A stretch of DNA of 64,000 bases from Clostridiales bacterium (GCA_018376135.1 JAHABX010000015.1:1-64000); one strand, 5' to 3'. Shown: positions 25,053-34,481, counted from the first letter of the stretch. The notes: a model not told the origin generated them from the sequence alone. Made by a program: numbers and translations.

Positions 25053-26390
25053 TTACATTTCATTTGTAAGCTTTTTTCTTCTTGCATCTAACTCTTCCGT
25101 CATCTCACCACGGAGTCCGTCAAGCTTATAGAAATATGTAAGCGCTGCGATTGCCGTACACAGAACAATCGGAATCCAGATAAAGCAGATTTCTATATAA
25201 GAAAGCGCCTTTTCTGTCTGCACCGCATTTGCAACGTAACCACCGTTTTTCAGAAATGCTCCTATAACAAAGCTTGTCAATCCCATTCCGCCTTTTACGA
25301 AAAATCCCTGGAAAGCTGCGATCAAACCTGCGACACTTGCATTTTTCTTATACTCAGAATAATCAATAACATCCGGCTGCATGGCAAATGTAATTCCAAA
25401 AATACCATAAATTCCAAGACCGGTAATTACAAGTCCTGCAAGAAGACATGCTGCTGAATTTCTTCCCACATAGATCAGTAAATCTCCTGCCACATATAAT
25501 GCTACGCTGAAAAACATAAGATTCTTTTTGCTGAAGCGTTTTTCAAGCGCCGGAAGAAGAAGGAGCATCGGAAGACCGGAAAGGATTCCGAGAATTCCTA
25601 CCAATGACAGCCATTCTGTTCTGCCCAGATTATATTTGAAATAGTAAATTACCGTGGTACTTCTTACCACATAAAGTGAAAAGTAAAACAGATTCAGCAA
25701 AAACAGAATCCATGCCTGTCCTGTCAGTCCTTTGAAGTCTTCCTTTAATGAAGTATGCCCTTCTGTTGTAGTCGGAACTACTTCTTTTGTACTTGCAAAA
25801 GTCACAAAGAAAATCAGCATTGCTGCTATTCCATAAATGGTCATTGTTACAAGATAACCTTTTGCTTCATTTCCCTGTCCGAAAAATTCTACCAGCGGTG
25901 TCGTAATTGACATTACGATTGCTGTTCCGATCATTGCACAGACCATTCTTGTAGAAACAAGTACATCTCGTTCATGAATATCCGATGTAAGTCTCGGAAC
26001 AATCGTATTCAGCGGAATATTGACTACCGTATATGCCGTGCAGAGCAGACAGTAAGACACATATGCCCACACTAATTTACCGCTGCTGCTAAAATCCGGA
26101 ATAAAAAAAGTCATAAATGTAAATATTGCAAAAGGTACTGCGCCGAACAGAAAATACGGTCTTCCCTGTCCCCATTTCGTATGCGTTCTATCTACGATCA
26201 GCCCCATTCCCGTATCAGTCAGGGCGTCAATAAACTTTGTTATCAGCATCATGGTTCCGGCTGCTGCCGCCGTAATTCCAAATACATCTGTATAAAATAC
26301 CATCAAATAGGATGCCATCGTACTAAACACAAGGTTGCACCCAAGGTCACCGATGCCATATCCGATTCTTTTCCCCCATTTTCTCATCAT
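25053..26390 (-). CDS. GPH-family sugar:cation symporter
   Basis: This 445-residue protein has about twelve transmembrane helices. The GPH family landmarks are KRIGYGIGDLGCNLVFS at the N-terminus, FIDALTDTGMGLIVDRT (the conserved cation-site Asp pair), GQGRPYFLFGA and MQPDVIDYSEYK. The family imports glycosides, pentoses or hexuronides with sodium or protons. It lies 50 bases downstream of the SDR gene on the same strand. The substrate is likely related to that dehydrogenase. Confidence 0.87.
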   Translation of the reverse strand: MMRKWGKRIGYGIGDLGCNLVFSTMASYLMVFYTDVFGITAAAAGTMMLITKFIDALTDTGMGLIVDRTHTKWGQGRPYFLFGAVPFAIFTFMTFFIPDFSSSGKLVWAYVSYCLLCTAYTVVNIPLNTIVPRLTSDIHERDVLVSTRMVCAMIGTAIVMSITTPLVEFFGQGNEAKGYLVTMTIYGIAAMLIFFVTFASTKEVVPTTTEGHTSLKEDFKGLTGQAWILFLLNLFYFSLYVVRSTTVIYYFKYNLGRTEWLSLVGILGILSGLPMLLLLPALEKRFSKKNLMFFSVALYVAGDLLIYVGRNSAACLLAGLVITGLGIYGIFGITFAMQPDVIDYSEYKKNASVAGLIAAFQGFFVKGGMGLTSFVIGAFLKNGGYVANAVQTEKALSYIEICFIWIPIVLCTAIAALTYFYKLDGLRGEMTEELDARRKKLTNEM

Positions 26391-26440
26391 TTCACCTATT
26401 TTACCAATTCATATGTTTAGTTTCTGCCATCTTATATACC

Positions 26441-27217
26441 CTAGAAGCATGTAAAAGCCCCATCAAGTATAAAATCAGAACCTGTTGTAAAAGAACTTGT
26501 ATCACCTGCAAGATATACACAGATGGATGCTAATTCTTCCGGCTTTCCCATTCTGCCCATAGGCGCCATCTCATTCCATTTTTCAATCAGCGGAATCAGC
26601 GTTGGTGAATTCAAAGTCAGCTCTGTTCCAATATATCCCGGACTAATGCTGTTTACGCGAACTCCGCGTTTTGCCCATTCGATTGCCAGTGATTTCGTAA
26701 GCTGGATGACTCCTGCCTTTGAAGCGTTGTATGCACACTGTGGCTGTGGTACATTTACGATATGTGCCGACATAGAAGCTGTATTGATAATAGAGCCGCC
26801 TCCATTTTTAAGCATGTATTTTCCTGCTGCAATGTCTGTGAGGAAAATGCCATTCAAATTAATGTCCATCACCTTTGACCACTGTTCGTATGTCATTTCT
26901 TCAGCCGGAGCATTAATACAGATACCTGCGTTGTTATGACAGAAATCAAGTCCGCCAAGTTCTTCTACGACTGTCTTTATCATTGCATCTACCTGTTCAG
27001 GTTTGGTGCAGTCTGTTTTTACTGCAATCGTCTTTCTTCCGGTTTTTTCTGCAATTTCTTTTGCAGTCTTCTGTGCTTCTTCAAGGTCCAGATCTACGAT
27101 TGCTACGTCTGCACCTGCTTCTGCAAATGCTGTTGCCGTAGCCTTACCGATTCCCCTTGCTGCTCCTGTTACAAAGCCTTTTTTTCCATCCAGTCTCATG
27201 CTTTCAATGATACCCAT
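26441..27217 (-). CDS. SDR oxidoreductase, D-arabinitol/sorbose reductase-like
   Basis: This 258-residue classical short-chain dehydrogenase has the cofactor motif TGAARGIGKA (about residues 16-25), NNAG near 93 and the catalytic Ser and YNASK. An acidic D-L-D after beta-2 favours NAD(H). The stretch HIVNVPQPQCAYNASKAGV followed by VNSISPGYIGTELT resembles polyol and ketose SDRs (D-arabinitol dehydrogenase, sorbose reductase). Start ATG 27217 has AAGGAGAAG. It shares a divergent control region with the ROK regulator and runs into the GPH symporter gene. Confidence 0.82.
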   Translation of the reverse strand: MGIIESMRLDGKKGFVTGAARGIGKATATAFAEAGADVAIVDLDLEEAQKTAKEIAEKTGRKTIAVKTDCTKPEQVDAMIKTVVEELGGLDFCHNNAGICINAPAEEMTYEQWSKVMDINLNGIFLTDIAAGKYMLKNGGGSIINTASMSAHIVNVPQPQCAYNASKAGVIQLTKSLAIEWAKRGVRVNSISPGYIGTELTLNSPTLIPLIEKWNEMAPMGRMGKPEELASICVYLAGDTSSFTTGSDFILDGAFTCF

Positions 27218-27241
27218 AACTCTTCTCCTTTTTGTTTGTTT

Positions 27242-27253
27242 ATTTTGTAAAAT
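27242..27253. promoter_or_regulatory. Palindromic operator candidate, SDR side
   Basis: ATTTTGTAAAAT is a near-perfect palindrome located downstream of the SDR promoter and 25 bases before the SDR start. Its exact reverse complement recurs at 27386-27397 before the ROK gene. Confidence 0.6.
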
Positions 27254-27274
27254 CATTTTCCAAATTTCATTTAC

Positions 27275-27303
27275 ATATTAGCATTTGCTTTTGTTTTCGT
27301 CAA
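27275..27303 (-). promoter_or_regulatory. SigA promoter of the SDR-GPH operon
   Basis: On the minus strand TTGACG (27303-27298) and TAATAT (27280-27275) are separated by 17 bp. Transcription would start near 27268, just upstream of the operator at 27242-27253, so a bound repressor would act as a roadblock. Confidence 0.65.
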
Positions 27304-27385
27304 TCTGTAAATAATCACAATATTTAAAAGTAATAATTATGCAATATCAACAATAGATTTTTCCTTACAAATATGATAAGCTTGT

Positions 27386-27397
27386 ATTTTACAAAAT
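27386..27397. promoter_or_regulatory. Palindromic operator candidate, ROK side
   Basis: ATTTTACAAAAT is the reverse complement of the site at 27242-27253, 144 bp away and 27 bases before the ROK start. Paired sites suggest autoregulation with looping by the ROK regulator. Confidence 0.6.
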
Positions 27398-27423
27398 GGT
27401 TTTACAGAATCGGAAGGTATGTT

Positions 27424-28557
27424 ATGAATAAAAGCATTACACCAAATCAAATCAAACAGAACAATCGCAATTTAATCTATCAATTCATTTATAAAAGAGG
27501 AAAAGTTTCTCAACAGGATATTTCCTATGAACTTCATTTAAGTCGCCCCACCGTCACGACTAATCTTTCTGCACTGGAAGAAGAAGGGTTTATTCAAAAA
27601 AGCGGTCAGATTGACTCTGAATTTGTTGGAAGGAAAGCATCCGGTTATTCTATTGTCCCTGATTTTCGTATCAGTATCGGTGTGGAAATTTTAAAAAATG
27701 AAGTAAAAATGATTGCAGTTGATCTTTACGGAAAGAAAATTGATCGTGCGGTCTTCCATATTCCTTATCAGAATGAAGACGCCTATTATGAAGACGTTTG
27801 TCAAAATATTCTTACTTTTAAAAATACTCTCAATGTAGAAGACGAACAGGTTTTAGGAATTGGTTTTGCCATGCAGGCGCTGATTTCTCCGGATCAACAG
27901 ACTATTATTTACGGAAAAATCCTTTCCTGTACCGGACTGACCATTGATTCCTTTTCCAAATATCTGCCATATCCCTGCATTTTTATCCATGATGCAAACA
28001 GTGCAGCTATTTCTGAAATGTGGATATCACCGAAACTTCAGGACGCATTCTATCTTTCCCTCAGTAAACATCTCGGCGCTGCCATTATTTCCAACAGAAC
28101 AATACTGACAGGAAAACACGGACATAGTTCTACGATTGAACACATGCAGATAGAACCTGAGGGGAAATTGTGCTATTGCGGAAAAAGAGGATGCATGGAA
28201 ACCTTATGCTCACTGACTGCTCTCCTTGGAGAGGATGAGTCTCTGGATGATTTCTTTGATTTATTGCATCAGGGAAATGTTTCTGTTAAAAACCGTTGGA
28301 ATCAATATCTTTCCAATCTGGCAAAATCTATCAATCTTCTGCATCTGGTACATGATACAGATTTTATTCTGGGTGGCTATCTTGCACCTTATCTGTGCGG
28401 TGATGACATCCAGTTCCTTCATGATAAAATACAACAAATGACACCATTTGACGAGCCGCAGGATTTCATCCTGATCAGCAAAATGCCAAAACATAATATT
28501 GCCATTGGCGCCGCACTGCCATATATACAGGAATTTTTAGAACAATTGGGGACATAG
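27424..28557 (+). CDS. ROK-family (NagC/XylR-like) transcriptional regulator
   Basis: This 377-residue protein has an N-terminal winged helix (about residues 15-75, KVSQQDISYELHLSRPTVTTNLSALEEEG) and a C-terminal ROK sugar-kinase-like domain. The zinc motif is CYCGKRGCMET and the start of the ligand fold VGVEI-like (IGVEILKNEVKMIAVDL). ROK repressors release DNA when they bind a sugar. It is divergent from the SDR-GPH genes and palindromes at both promoters are likely its targets. The last codons and stop sit in a 26-bp perfect inverted repeat. Start ATG 27424 follows GGAAGG. Confidence 0.85.
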   Translation: MNKSITPNQIKQNNRNLIYQFIYKRGKVSQQDISYELHLSRPTVTTNLSALEEEGFIQKSGQIDSEFVGRKASGYSIVPDFRISIGVEILKNEVKMIAVDLYGKKIDRAVFHIPYQNEDAYYEDVCQNILTFKNTLNVEDEQVLGIGFAMQALISPDQQTIIYGKILSCTGLTIDSFSKYLPYPCIFIHDANSAAISEMWISPKLQDAFYLSLSKHLGAAIISNRTILTGKHGHSSTIEHMQIEPEGKLCYCGKRGCMETLCSLTALLGEDESLDDFFDLLHQGNVSVKNRWNQYLSNLAKSINLLHLVHDTDFILGGYLAPYLCGDDIQFLHDKIQQMTPFDEPQDFILISKMPKHNIAIGAALPYIQEFLEQLGT

Positions 28558-28593
28558 TACCATAACATACTATGTCCCCAATTGTTCTAAAAA
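28534..28593. repeat. 26-bp perfect inverted repeat overlapping the ROK stop codon
   Basis: Arms 28534-28559 and 28568-28593 are exact reverse complements around an 8-nt loop, with a GGGGACATAGTA core. There is no T-run on either side, so it is not a standard terminator. The left arm encodes the last residues (LEQLGT) of the ROK protein. A GGGGACA...TGTCCCC core recalls REP-type mobile palindromes. Confidence 0.85.
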
Positions 28594-28608
28594 CAGCATT
28601 TGCCACAT

Positions 28609-29487
28609 TTATCCACACGACATTCCTTGTCTGTCAAACAATTCACCAAACGCAGAACCGCCAAGAATGAGCATCGCACCCAATAACTGAATCACCGTCA
28701 TCTGTTCCTGCAGAAAAACAGCAGAAAACAGCAATGCAGACGCAGGATCTATATAGCTGCTCAATGCGATCGTCTGTCCGGACAGCTCTGACATAGAGGA
28801 GATATACAGCAGATAAGCGATACCCGTATGTACAAATCCAATGATAAGGAGCGCAAAAAGACCTGTCCCCTGGGGCAGATACCAGCTTCCCGTATGGGTA
28901 AGCACAGCATATGCGGACATGACGACTGCCGCCGCCAGCATCTGCACCAGAGTTTTTTCAACCGCAGGAACATCTGTGATCCGCTTGTTCAGCAAGATCA
29001 ATCCTGCATAAAAAACCGCCGCCAGCAGACCGTAGATCAGTCCCCTCCCAGGGTCTGCGCCGCCGGTCTGCGTACCATTTACCAGCACCATTCCAATAAC
29101 CGCTGCCGCAATCCCCAAAAACTTTGACCAGGTCAGCTTCTCCCGAAATAAAATGGGGGATAAAAGCAAAACAATCACCGGCGCACAATAATACAAAAGC
29201 GTTGCCACACTGACAGAGGTATACTGATACGCACTGAACAGGAACATCCAATTGGATCCCAGTACAACTCCGCTAAGAAGCAGCATTCCCAGGTGCTTCT
29301 TCACCCGTACCAGGTCCGGCTTCCGCCGCTGTATCACCAGGATCGCACACAAGAAAAGACTTCCCAGTATGGTACGCACCGCCACAATCTCACTGCTGCG
29401 CAGCGGAATCGCCTGTACAAAGATTCCGATACTGCCGAAGATCAGCATGGCAGCTATATTTTTCACATAAGCATTTGTACGACTCAT
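28609..29487 (-). CDS. EamA/DMT-family transporter
   Basis: This 292-residue protein has ten predicted transmembrane helices in two EamA repeats (residues about 8-136 and 148-282). It shows SIGIFVQAIPLRSSEIVAVRT in the first repeat and VLGSNWMFLFSAYQYTSVSVA typical of the family. It probably exports an amino acid or metabolite. A TGTGGATAAATG segment follows the stop. It is monocistronic or read with the lipoprotein gene downstream of its own terminator-free spacer. Confidence 0.82.
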   Translation of the reverse strand: MSRTNAYVKNIAAMLIFGSIGIFVQAIPLRSSEIVAVRTILGSLFLCAILVIQRRKPDLVRVKKHLGMLLLSGVVLGSNWMFLFSAYQYTSVSVATLLYYCAPVIVLLLSPILFREKLTWSKFLGIAAAVIGMVLVNGTQTGGADPGRGLIYGLLAAVFYAGLILLNKRITDVPAVEKTLVQMLAAAVVMSAYAVLTHTGSWYLPQGTGLFALLIIGFVHTGIAYLLYISSMSELSGQTIALSSYIDPASALLFSAVFLQEQMTVIQLLGAMLILGGSAFGELFDRQGMSCG

Positions 29488-29520
29488 ATTTCATTTTCTC
29501 CAGAACTCACTATTTGGAAG

Positions 29521-30288
29521 TTACTCTTCTGCAAACGGAATAAATGCAATCTGCGCATAGACATACTTCTCTATCACTGCATCTGCCTGTTCTTCACTGA
29601 TAATTTCTGCATTTTCAGTATCATATTCGGATTCTGTCATATAATAATAGACCCAGGTCTCATCCTCACCGTTATAAGTCCAGGTAATAGCTTCCACTAA
29701 ATCAAGCACGTCCCCCTCCAACGTAAAATAAGAGTTCGTACTTTCAAAAGCACTTCCGGATCCTTCATTGGCTATCATTCCGTTTTCGCACAAAAAGTAT
29801 CTGTTTCGTTCCCACCCGTTCAATACATGAACCAGTTCCCCATCGGAAATTGTATAAATATCGTAGATAATACCATCAAACCAGGAATCAGATTCGTCTG
29901 CATTTCCACCGAAAATCAGTTCGTCCGTTCCGTTTCCGTCAATATCATCTATGAGATATCCTAATGTGCCATAATCCCAATCTTTTTTCACATAAATAAC
30001 ACTGCTGAAATCGTAATTTTCCGGTTTTTCTCCATTATTTTTTACAGCACATTCTCTCGCAGCAGCTATCAATTCCTCATAATAGTCACGTTCTTCCGGC
30101 TGCGCCTGTTCCGGCGTCTGCTCCGGCTCTTCTTCCTGTTGCTGCACCTGTTCCGGCTCTTCTTCCTGCTCCTGCTGCTCCCCTTTGTTCGTTTCTGCCG
30201 CCATATGGACTGCTTCAGATTTCTGACAGCCTGAAATACCAAATATCATGATAAAAACAATTCCTACAGAGAGTATTCTATTCCTCAT
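29521..30288 (-). CDS. Lipoprotein with Gln/Glu-rich linker and FG-GAP-like calcium loop
   Basis: This 255-residue protein has a lipoprotein signal with lipobox FGISGC (Cys 21). A low-complexity Glu-Gln-Pro linker runs from about 35 to 68. The globular part has a DDIDGNGTDELIFGG loop, like calcium-binding FG-GAP/VCBS motifs, and YYMTESEYDTENAEIISEEQAD at the end. It should be anchored to the outer face of the membrane. I do not recognise a named family. It lies 15 bases downstream of holA on the same strand, with AGGAGG at its start. Confidence 0.7.
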   Translation of the reverse strand: MRNRILSVGIVFIMIFGISGCQKSEAVHMAAETNKGEQQEQEEEPEQVQQQEEEPEQTPEQAQPEERDYYEELIAAARECAVKNNGEKPENYDFSSVIYVKKDWDYGTLGYLIDDIDGNGTDELIFGGNADESDSWFDGIIYDIYTISDGELVHVLNGWERNRYFLCENGMIANEGSGSAFESTNSYFTLEGDVLDLVEAITWTYNGEDETWVYYYMTESEYDTENAEIISEEQADAVIEKYVYAQIAFIPFAEE

Positions 30289-30303
30289 AACGACCTCCTA
30301 AGA

Positions 30304-31290
30304 TTAAATCCCCTGCGCACTGTATTTAACGATCAAAAGCTCCACACTGATCTGGTCTCCCATCTGCCCTGTCTTGACCCGTTCCTCTGTATCCACACAG
30401 TCCTCCACTGCCTGCCGAAGCTGCGCAGAAGAAAATCTCCTGCACTGAGTCATATATTTACCCAGAGCGAAGGGCGGAACCCCTGCCCGCTTCGCCAGCT
30501 CTCCTTTTTCCAGCCCCTCTCCGGCAAGACCTTTCAACTGCAGCAACTGATTAAACTGCCTGGTGATCAGAAACAAAATACGCATGGGCGGCTCCTTCAT
30601 GGCAAGAAGATCCGCATATAAGTCCAATGCCCTTCTCTGATTCTTCTCCGTAATCGCCTGTACCATATCAAAGATCCGGTTCTCCATCTGCTCTGTACAG
30701 ACTGCCTTCACATCCTCTGTGGTAATGATATCCCTCCCATAGGTATAGCAGATCAGCTTCTCCAGTTCCCGGTCAATGTTCTCCATGTCGGTTCCTGTAC
30801 ATCCAAGAAAGGCATGCATGGTCTCCTCTGTAATATTCTTTCCTTCTTTTTTCAGAAGCCCCAGCACCCAGCGAGCAAGGGTACGTTCATCCTGGCGCTT
30901 AAATTCCACGATTCGCCCCACATTCTTAACTGCCTTCCAGACCCTGCCCCGCTTGTCCGTCTCCGTCTCCACCATGATAATACAGGTGCTCTCCGGAATC
31001 TCTCCGATATAATCCGCCAGCTCCGGACAGGCATTTTTCGCAAAGCCGCTGTCCTCCAGTATGATGACCCTGCGCTCCGCAAAAAACGGCATGGTCTCCG
31101 CCAGATCAATGACTTCCCTGGGATTGATTTTTCTTCCCTCGAAGGTCGCTGCATTCATCGTATCCTCCGGATCCAGCAGTGCATCTCTGAGCTTCTTCTT
31201 GTACTGGTTCCGCAGATAGGCTTCCTCTCCTGTCAGCAGATAGATACGCTTAAACTGCCTGTTCTTGATGTCTTCCATTAACATTTTCAT
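30304..31290 (-). CDS. holA: DNA polymerase III subunit delta
   Basis: The 328-residue clamp-loader subunit has IYLLTGEEAYLRNQYKKKL at the start and PFFAERRVIILEDSGF in the ATPase-fold domain I. A C-terminal collar domain has GVPPFALGKYMTQCRRFSSAQLRQAV. It opens the beta clamp. I choose ATG 31290: an in-frame ATG at 31326 overlaps a perfect TATAAT of this gene's own promoter, so transcription would begin after it. It follows comEC, a common order in Bacillota. Confidence 0.88.
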   Translation of the reverse strand: MKMLMEDIKNRQFKRIYLLTGEEAYLRNQYKKKLRDALLDPEDTMNAATFEGRKINPREVIDLAETMPFFAERRVIILEDSGFAKNACPELADYIGEIPESTCIIMVETETDKRGRVWKAVKNVGRIVEFKRQDERTLARWVLGLLKKEGKNITEETMHAFLGCTGTDMENIDRELEKLICYTYGRDIITTEDVKAVCTEQMENRIFDMVQAITEKNQRRALDLYADLLAMKEPPMRILFLITRQFNQLLQLKGLAGEGLEKGELAKRAGVPPFALGKYMTQCRRFSSAQLRQAVEDCVDTEERVKTGQMGDQISVELLIVKYSAQGI

Positions 31291-31324
31291 GTCCACTTCA
31301 TTCCTCTTATCTTTTCCTGATGCC

Positions 31325-31353
31325 ATTATAGCATGCCCCCAGATTACTGTGAA
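31325..31353 (-). promoter_or_regulatory. Promoter of holA
   Basis: On the minus strand TTCACA (31353-31348) and a perfect TATAAT (31330-31325) are separated by 17 bp. The -35 overlaps the end of comEC. Confidence 0.65.
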
Positions 31354-33560
31354 GCATCTTTGTATTCTCTCACCCGCACTTCATGCCCATCCGTCCACAC
31401 ACGAACCGCCCCGCTGTCCTTCGTTATATAGATCCGGCTTCCCACCTCTGTCAGCCGTTCCAGCGTCTCCTCTCCGGGATGTCCATACCGGTTTGTGGCA
31501 CTGCAGGAGATCAGACTGACAGACGGGCGGATCCTGCTCAGAAATGTCTCTGCGGAGGAATGCCGGGAGCCATGATGGGCTGTTTTCAGCACCTCCACCT
31601 GACGGAGGCAGCCGGAGGATACCAGTTCTCTCTCTGTCTCTTCTCCAATATCTCCCGTCAGGAGCATCTGAAATTCTCCATACTCTGCCATAAGCACCAG
31701 CGACTGTTCATTCCGGTCCGTAAGACTCTCTTCTCTTCCTGGGGACAGACAGGTCAGGGAAAAATTCTCTTCTGCCAGGCTGTCTCCGGTTCCCATCAGG
31801 ATGACCGGAATCTCTTCCTCTGTCAGGATCGCTTCCAGCTCCTCAAATGCTTCATCCTCCTTGGCCGGAGCGGCAAGCGCCACATGCCCGATCCGGATTC
31901 CGCCATCGCTTCTGCTGTCCTCCAAAAGCTCCTGAATCCCGCTGATATGATCCTGATCCAAATGGGAGATCAGTACATAATCCAGCTCTCCCACCCCCTT
32001 CGATGCAAGAAAGGGAAGGATCCTGTATTTCCCCACATTTTTTACATTCAGACTTCCCCCATCCATGAGAAAGGTCGTACCTGCCGGACTTCTGAAGAAA
32101 AGACAGTCTCCCTGCCCCACATCCAGCATGGTAACCTCCAGCCCCGTATGGATCCGCAGGCAGAGAAGAAGCGCACACACCGTCAGTGCGCTCACGCCGC
32201 CTGCCGCCACCCTCCGGGACGGACGGAAAGGTTCCTTCTTCCTCCAGTATTTTGCCCTGCGCTTCTCCCGGTAGAAAAATATCAGCACAATGGTCAGGAC
32301 GCTGTAATAAAGCATTACCTTCCAGGCTGGCGGAGTTCCTATATACAGCACCGATCCCGGAAGGGACAGGCATTTTTCTCCCATCCACTCATACAGACTG
32401 AGGATCAGATGACAAATTGCTCCGGGCAGCTTTGCCGCCGGAGGAAGACAAAGCCCCACCGCTCCACAGGCAATTCCTGCGATCATCAGAACACTCATCA
32501 GAGGAATTGCGGCCAAATTTAACAAAACAGAATACAGGGGATATTCAAAGAAAAAGCAAAGAAGCAGGGGAAAGGTCACTGCCAGCACCGAAAGGCTGAC
32601 GCTGACTGACTGTCCGGAACCTTTCATCTGTCTTTTATAAAGCGTCCAGACCGGCTGGATCAGTGCAATCGCCAGTACAGCCCCAAAGGAAAGCAGAAAG
32701 CCGCTCTGTCTGGCATTTACCGGATTCGATAACAGCAGGAGCAGTGCGGACACTCCAATGGCAGTCAGCATATCGTAGGTCCTTCCGATCAGATCCGCCA
32801 GAATCGACAGGCTGCACATGACAACCGCCCGGATCGTGGAAACAGAAGCTCCCGTCATCCATCCATAGGCACACAGAAACAACATGGAGGGAATGCCTGC
32901 CAGCACACAGGATCCGGTCAGTTTTTTCAGCAGGCGGTAAAATCCCATACCGATCAGCGATACATGAAGTCCTGAGATCGCCAGCAGATGGGAAATCCCG
33001 TTTCTCTGGTAAAACTCCTTCGTCTCCGGATCCAGCCCCTCCTTCTCCCCCAGTACCATGGCACGCAGAAGGCTGCTGTCCCGCTCCCGGAGCGTCTCTT
33101 CATATACTCTGCCCACTCTTTTCTTCAGCCCCATCAGCCAGCTGCGTATCGGTGCCGGCTGTCCGCCGCATATGGATACACTGTCCGCATACACCGTATA
33201 AGCAATCTCTTTTCCTTCATAATAGAGTCTGCTGTCAAACTGACCCGGATTGGTTGGATTTTCTATTGGGTAAATGGTTCCTGATAAGGATAGATCCGTT
33301 CCCACCGGATACTCCGTGGAATCGGTCATATATACGAGAAGATATTCTGTCTGAAACTGTATCTCCTCATTTCGGACCTGACAGGTCCTGAGATATATCT
33401 GTGATTTTTCGTCTTTTGGTATCTGCCGGTCAACGCACCCGGTAACCTGAACCTGACATTTCCCCTGAATCCTTTGGGGCTCATAAAAGAGCCCCGCAGG
33501 CAGGAGCCAAAAAGCCAGGAATACCAGCAGCGCCAGACAGGCAGCTGACCGCTTTCTCAT
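31344..33560 (-). CDS. comEC: ComEC/Rec2 DNA internalisation protein
   Basis: This 738-residue protein has an N-terminal DUF4131 region and a multi-helix Competence domain (HLLAISGLHVSLIGMGFYRLL, about residues 190-210). A C-terminal metallo-beta-lactamase domain has VTMLDVGQGDCLFF, LISHLDQDHISG and LKTAHHGSRHSS. It forms the channel for incoming single-stranded DNA and may degrade the other strand. Its ATG overlaps the GerMN gene stop by four bases (ATGA). Together with the comEA-like gene it suggests a DNA uptake system. Confidence 0.9.
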   Translation of the reverse strand: MRKRSAACLALLVFLAFWLLPAGLFYEPQRIQGKCQVQVTGCVDRQIPKDEKSQIYLRTCQVRNEEIQFQTEYLLVYMTDSTEYPVGTDLSLSGTIYPIENPTNPGQFDSRLYYEGKEIAYTVYADSVSICGGQPAPIRSWLMGLKKRVGRVYEETLRERDSSLLRAMVLGEKEGLDPETKEFYQRNGISHLLAISGLHVSLIGMGFYRLLKKLTGSCVLAGIPSMLFLCAYGWMTGASVSTIRAVVMCSLSILADLIGRTYDMLTAIGVSALLLLLSNPVNARQSGFLLSFGAVLAIALIQPVWTLYKRQMKGSGQSVSVSLSVLAVTFPLLLCFFFEYPLYSVLLNLAAIPLMSVLMIAGIACGAVGLCLPPAAKLPGAICHLILSLYEWMGEKCLSLPGSVLYIGTPPAWKVMLYYSVLTIVLIFFYREKRRAKYWRKKEPFRPSRRVAAGGVSALTVCALLLCLRIHTGLEVTMLDVGQGDCLFFRSPAGTTFLMDGGSLNVKNVGKYRILPFLASKGVGELDYVLISHLDQDHISGIQELLEDSRSDGGIRIGHVALAAPAKEDEAFEELEAILTEEEIPVILMGTGDSLAEENFSLTCLSPGREESLTDRNEQSLVLMAEYGEFQMLLTGDIGEETERELVSSGCLRQVEVLKTAHHGSRHSSAETFLSRIRPSVSLISCSATNRYGHPGEETLERLTEVGSRIYITKDSGAVRVWTDGHEVRVREYKDASQ

Positions 33561-34468
33561 TCTATCAGCTCCTCATTTAACTCGAATACCGTGTCAAAGC
33601 TGATGCTTTCCCGGAACACCCTCTTCGTCTCTCCATTGATGCTGATCTGCACCTTATTCGCATCTGTATTCTCGATCAGAGAATTGACAATGGAATAGAC
33701 CGGGATACTTTCTGTTACATTATAGCCTGTCTCCATAAATCCTTCATCCAGATTCACATAACAGATCCCTTCTCGTACAGCCGTACTCACCAGCTTGGTC
33801 TTTTCCGGAATGGTCGGATAAGCACCGTCAAAGGGAGGACCTGCGATCAGACGCTCCACGATCAGCTTCTCCAGGGAGATGTTACTGTTATATTCCAGTG
33901 CCACTCTCTGAGGCACCAGCTTATTTCCTTCCTTGTTCGTATAGTAGAGCGTCAGATCCGCCGTCTTGTAGGCATTGATCTCCTCTCCCGCGTTCTCGAT
34001 GAACTGCTCCTCATTCATGAGTCCCACTGCATTTCCGCCAAGATCCACCAGAGGCTGCTCTGCTACCCGAAATCCCACATAGTCAATACCCGGTACCTGA
34101 CACAGCGTCCGCACCAGCGCCGCCCGGCACAGTACCTCATAGACCTTGGGCATATCCATATACTCCACGGAAAAATCCAGATAGAGCTGATTATTCTCCA
34201 CTGTATACCCGGTGATCCGTACATTTTCCGGAAGCACCGGCTTCAGCCCTTCGCTCTCCGGCTTTTCCTTCAGCGCCTCCAGGATCACCGGAAGAATGTC
34301 CTCCGTATTCTCTGCATCCAGCTCTCTGGTCTCATAATCCACCCGGGTCTCCTTCTGGTTCATATACCAGATCTTATACCCGTTCTCCTCTTCTTCACTC
34401 TGTTCTCCGCACCCTGTAAGGCAGAAGAGCATCATAAGCATGAAGAAGAGCCTTGTCCACATCTTCAT
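33557..34468 (-). CDS. GerMN-domain lipoprotein
   Basis: This 303-residue protein has a lipoprotein signal with LTGCGEQ (Cys about 20) and two GerMN repeats. The first is around 100 (NNQLYLDFSVEYMD) and the second around 240 (CYVNLDEGFMETG). GerMN domains occur in the spore germination protein GerM and in LpqB, the lipoprotein partner of the MtrAB kinase system. Here it lies directly downstream of a histidine kinase gene and is coupled to comEC. It may therefore be a signalling partner or a spore cortex factor. Confidence 0.82.
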   Translation of the reverse strand: MKMWTRLFFMLMMLFCLTGCGEQSEEEENGYKIWYMNQKETRVDYETRELDAENTEDILPVILEALKEKPESEGLKPVLPENVRITGYTVENNQLYLDFSVEYMDMPKVYEVLCRAALVRTLCQVPGIDYVGFRVAEQPLVDLGGNAVGLMNEEQFIENAGEEINAYKTADLTLYYTNKEGNKLVPQRVALEYNSNISLEKLIVERLIAGPPFDGAYPTIPEKTKLVSTAVREGICYVNLDEGFMETGYNVTESIPVYSIVNSLIENTDANKVQISINGETKRVFRESISFDTVFELNEELIE

Positions 34469-34481
34469 CTTCTATCCTCCC

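Noticed and set aside
31291..31326. Upstream ATG at 31326 as the holA start
   Set aside because: It overlaps the TATAAT of the gene's own promoter, so it would not be in the transcript.
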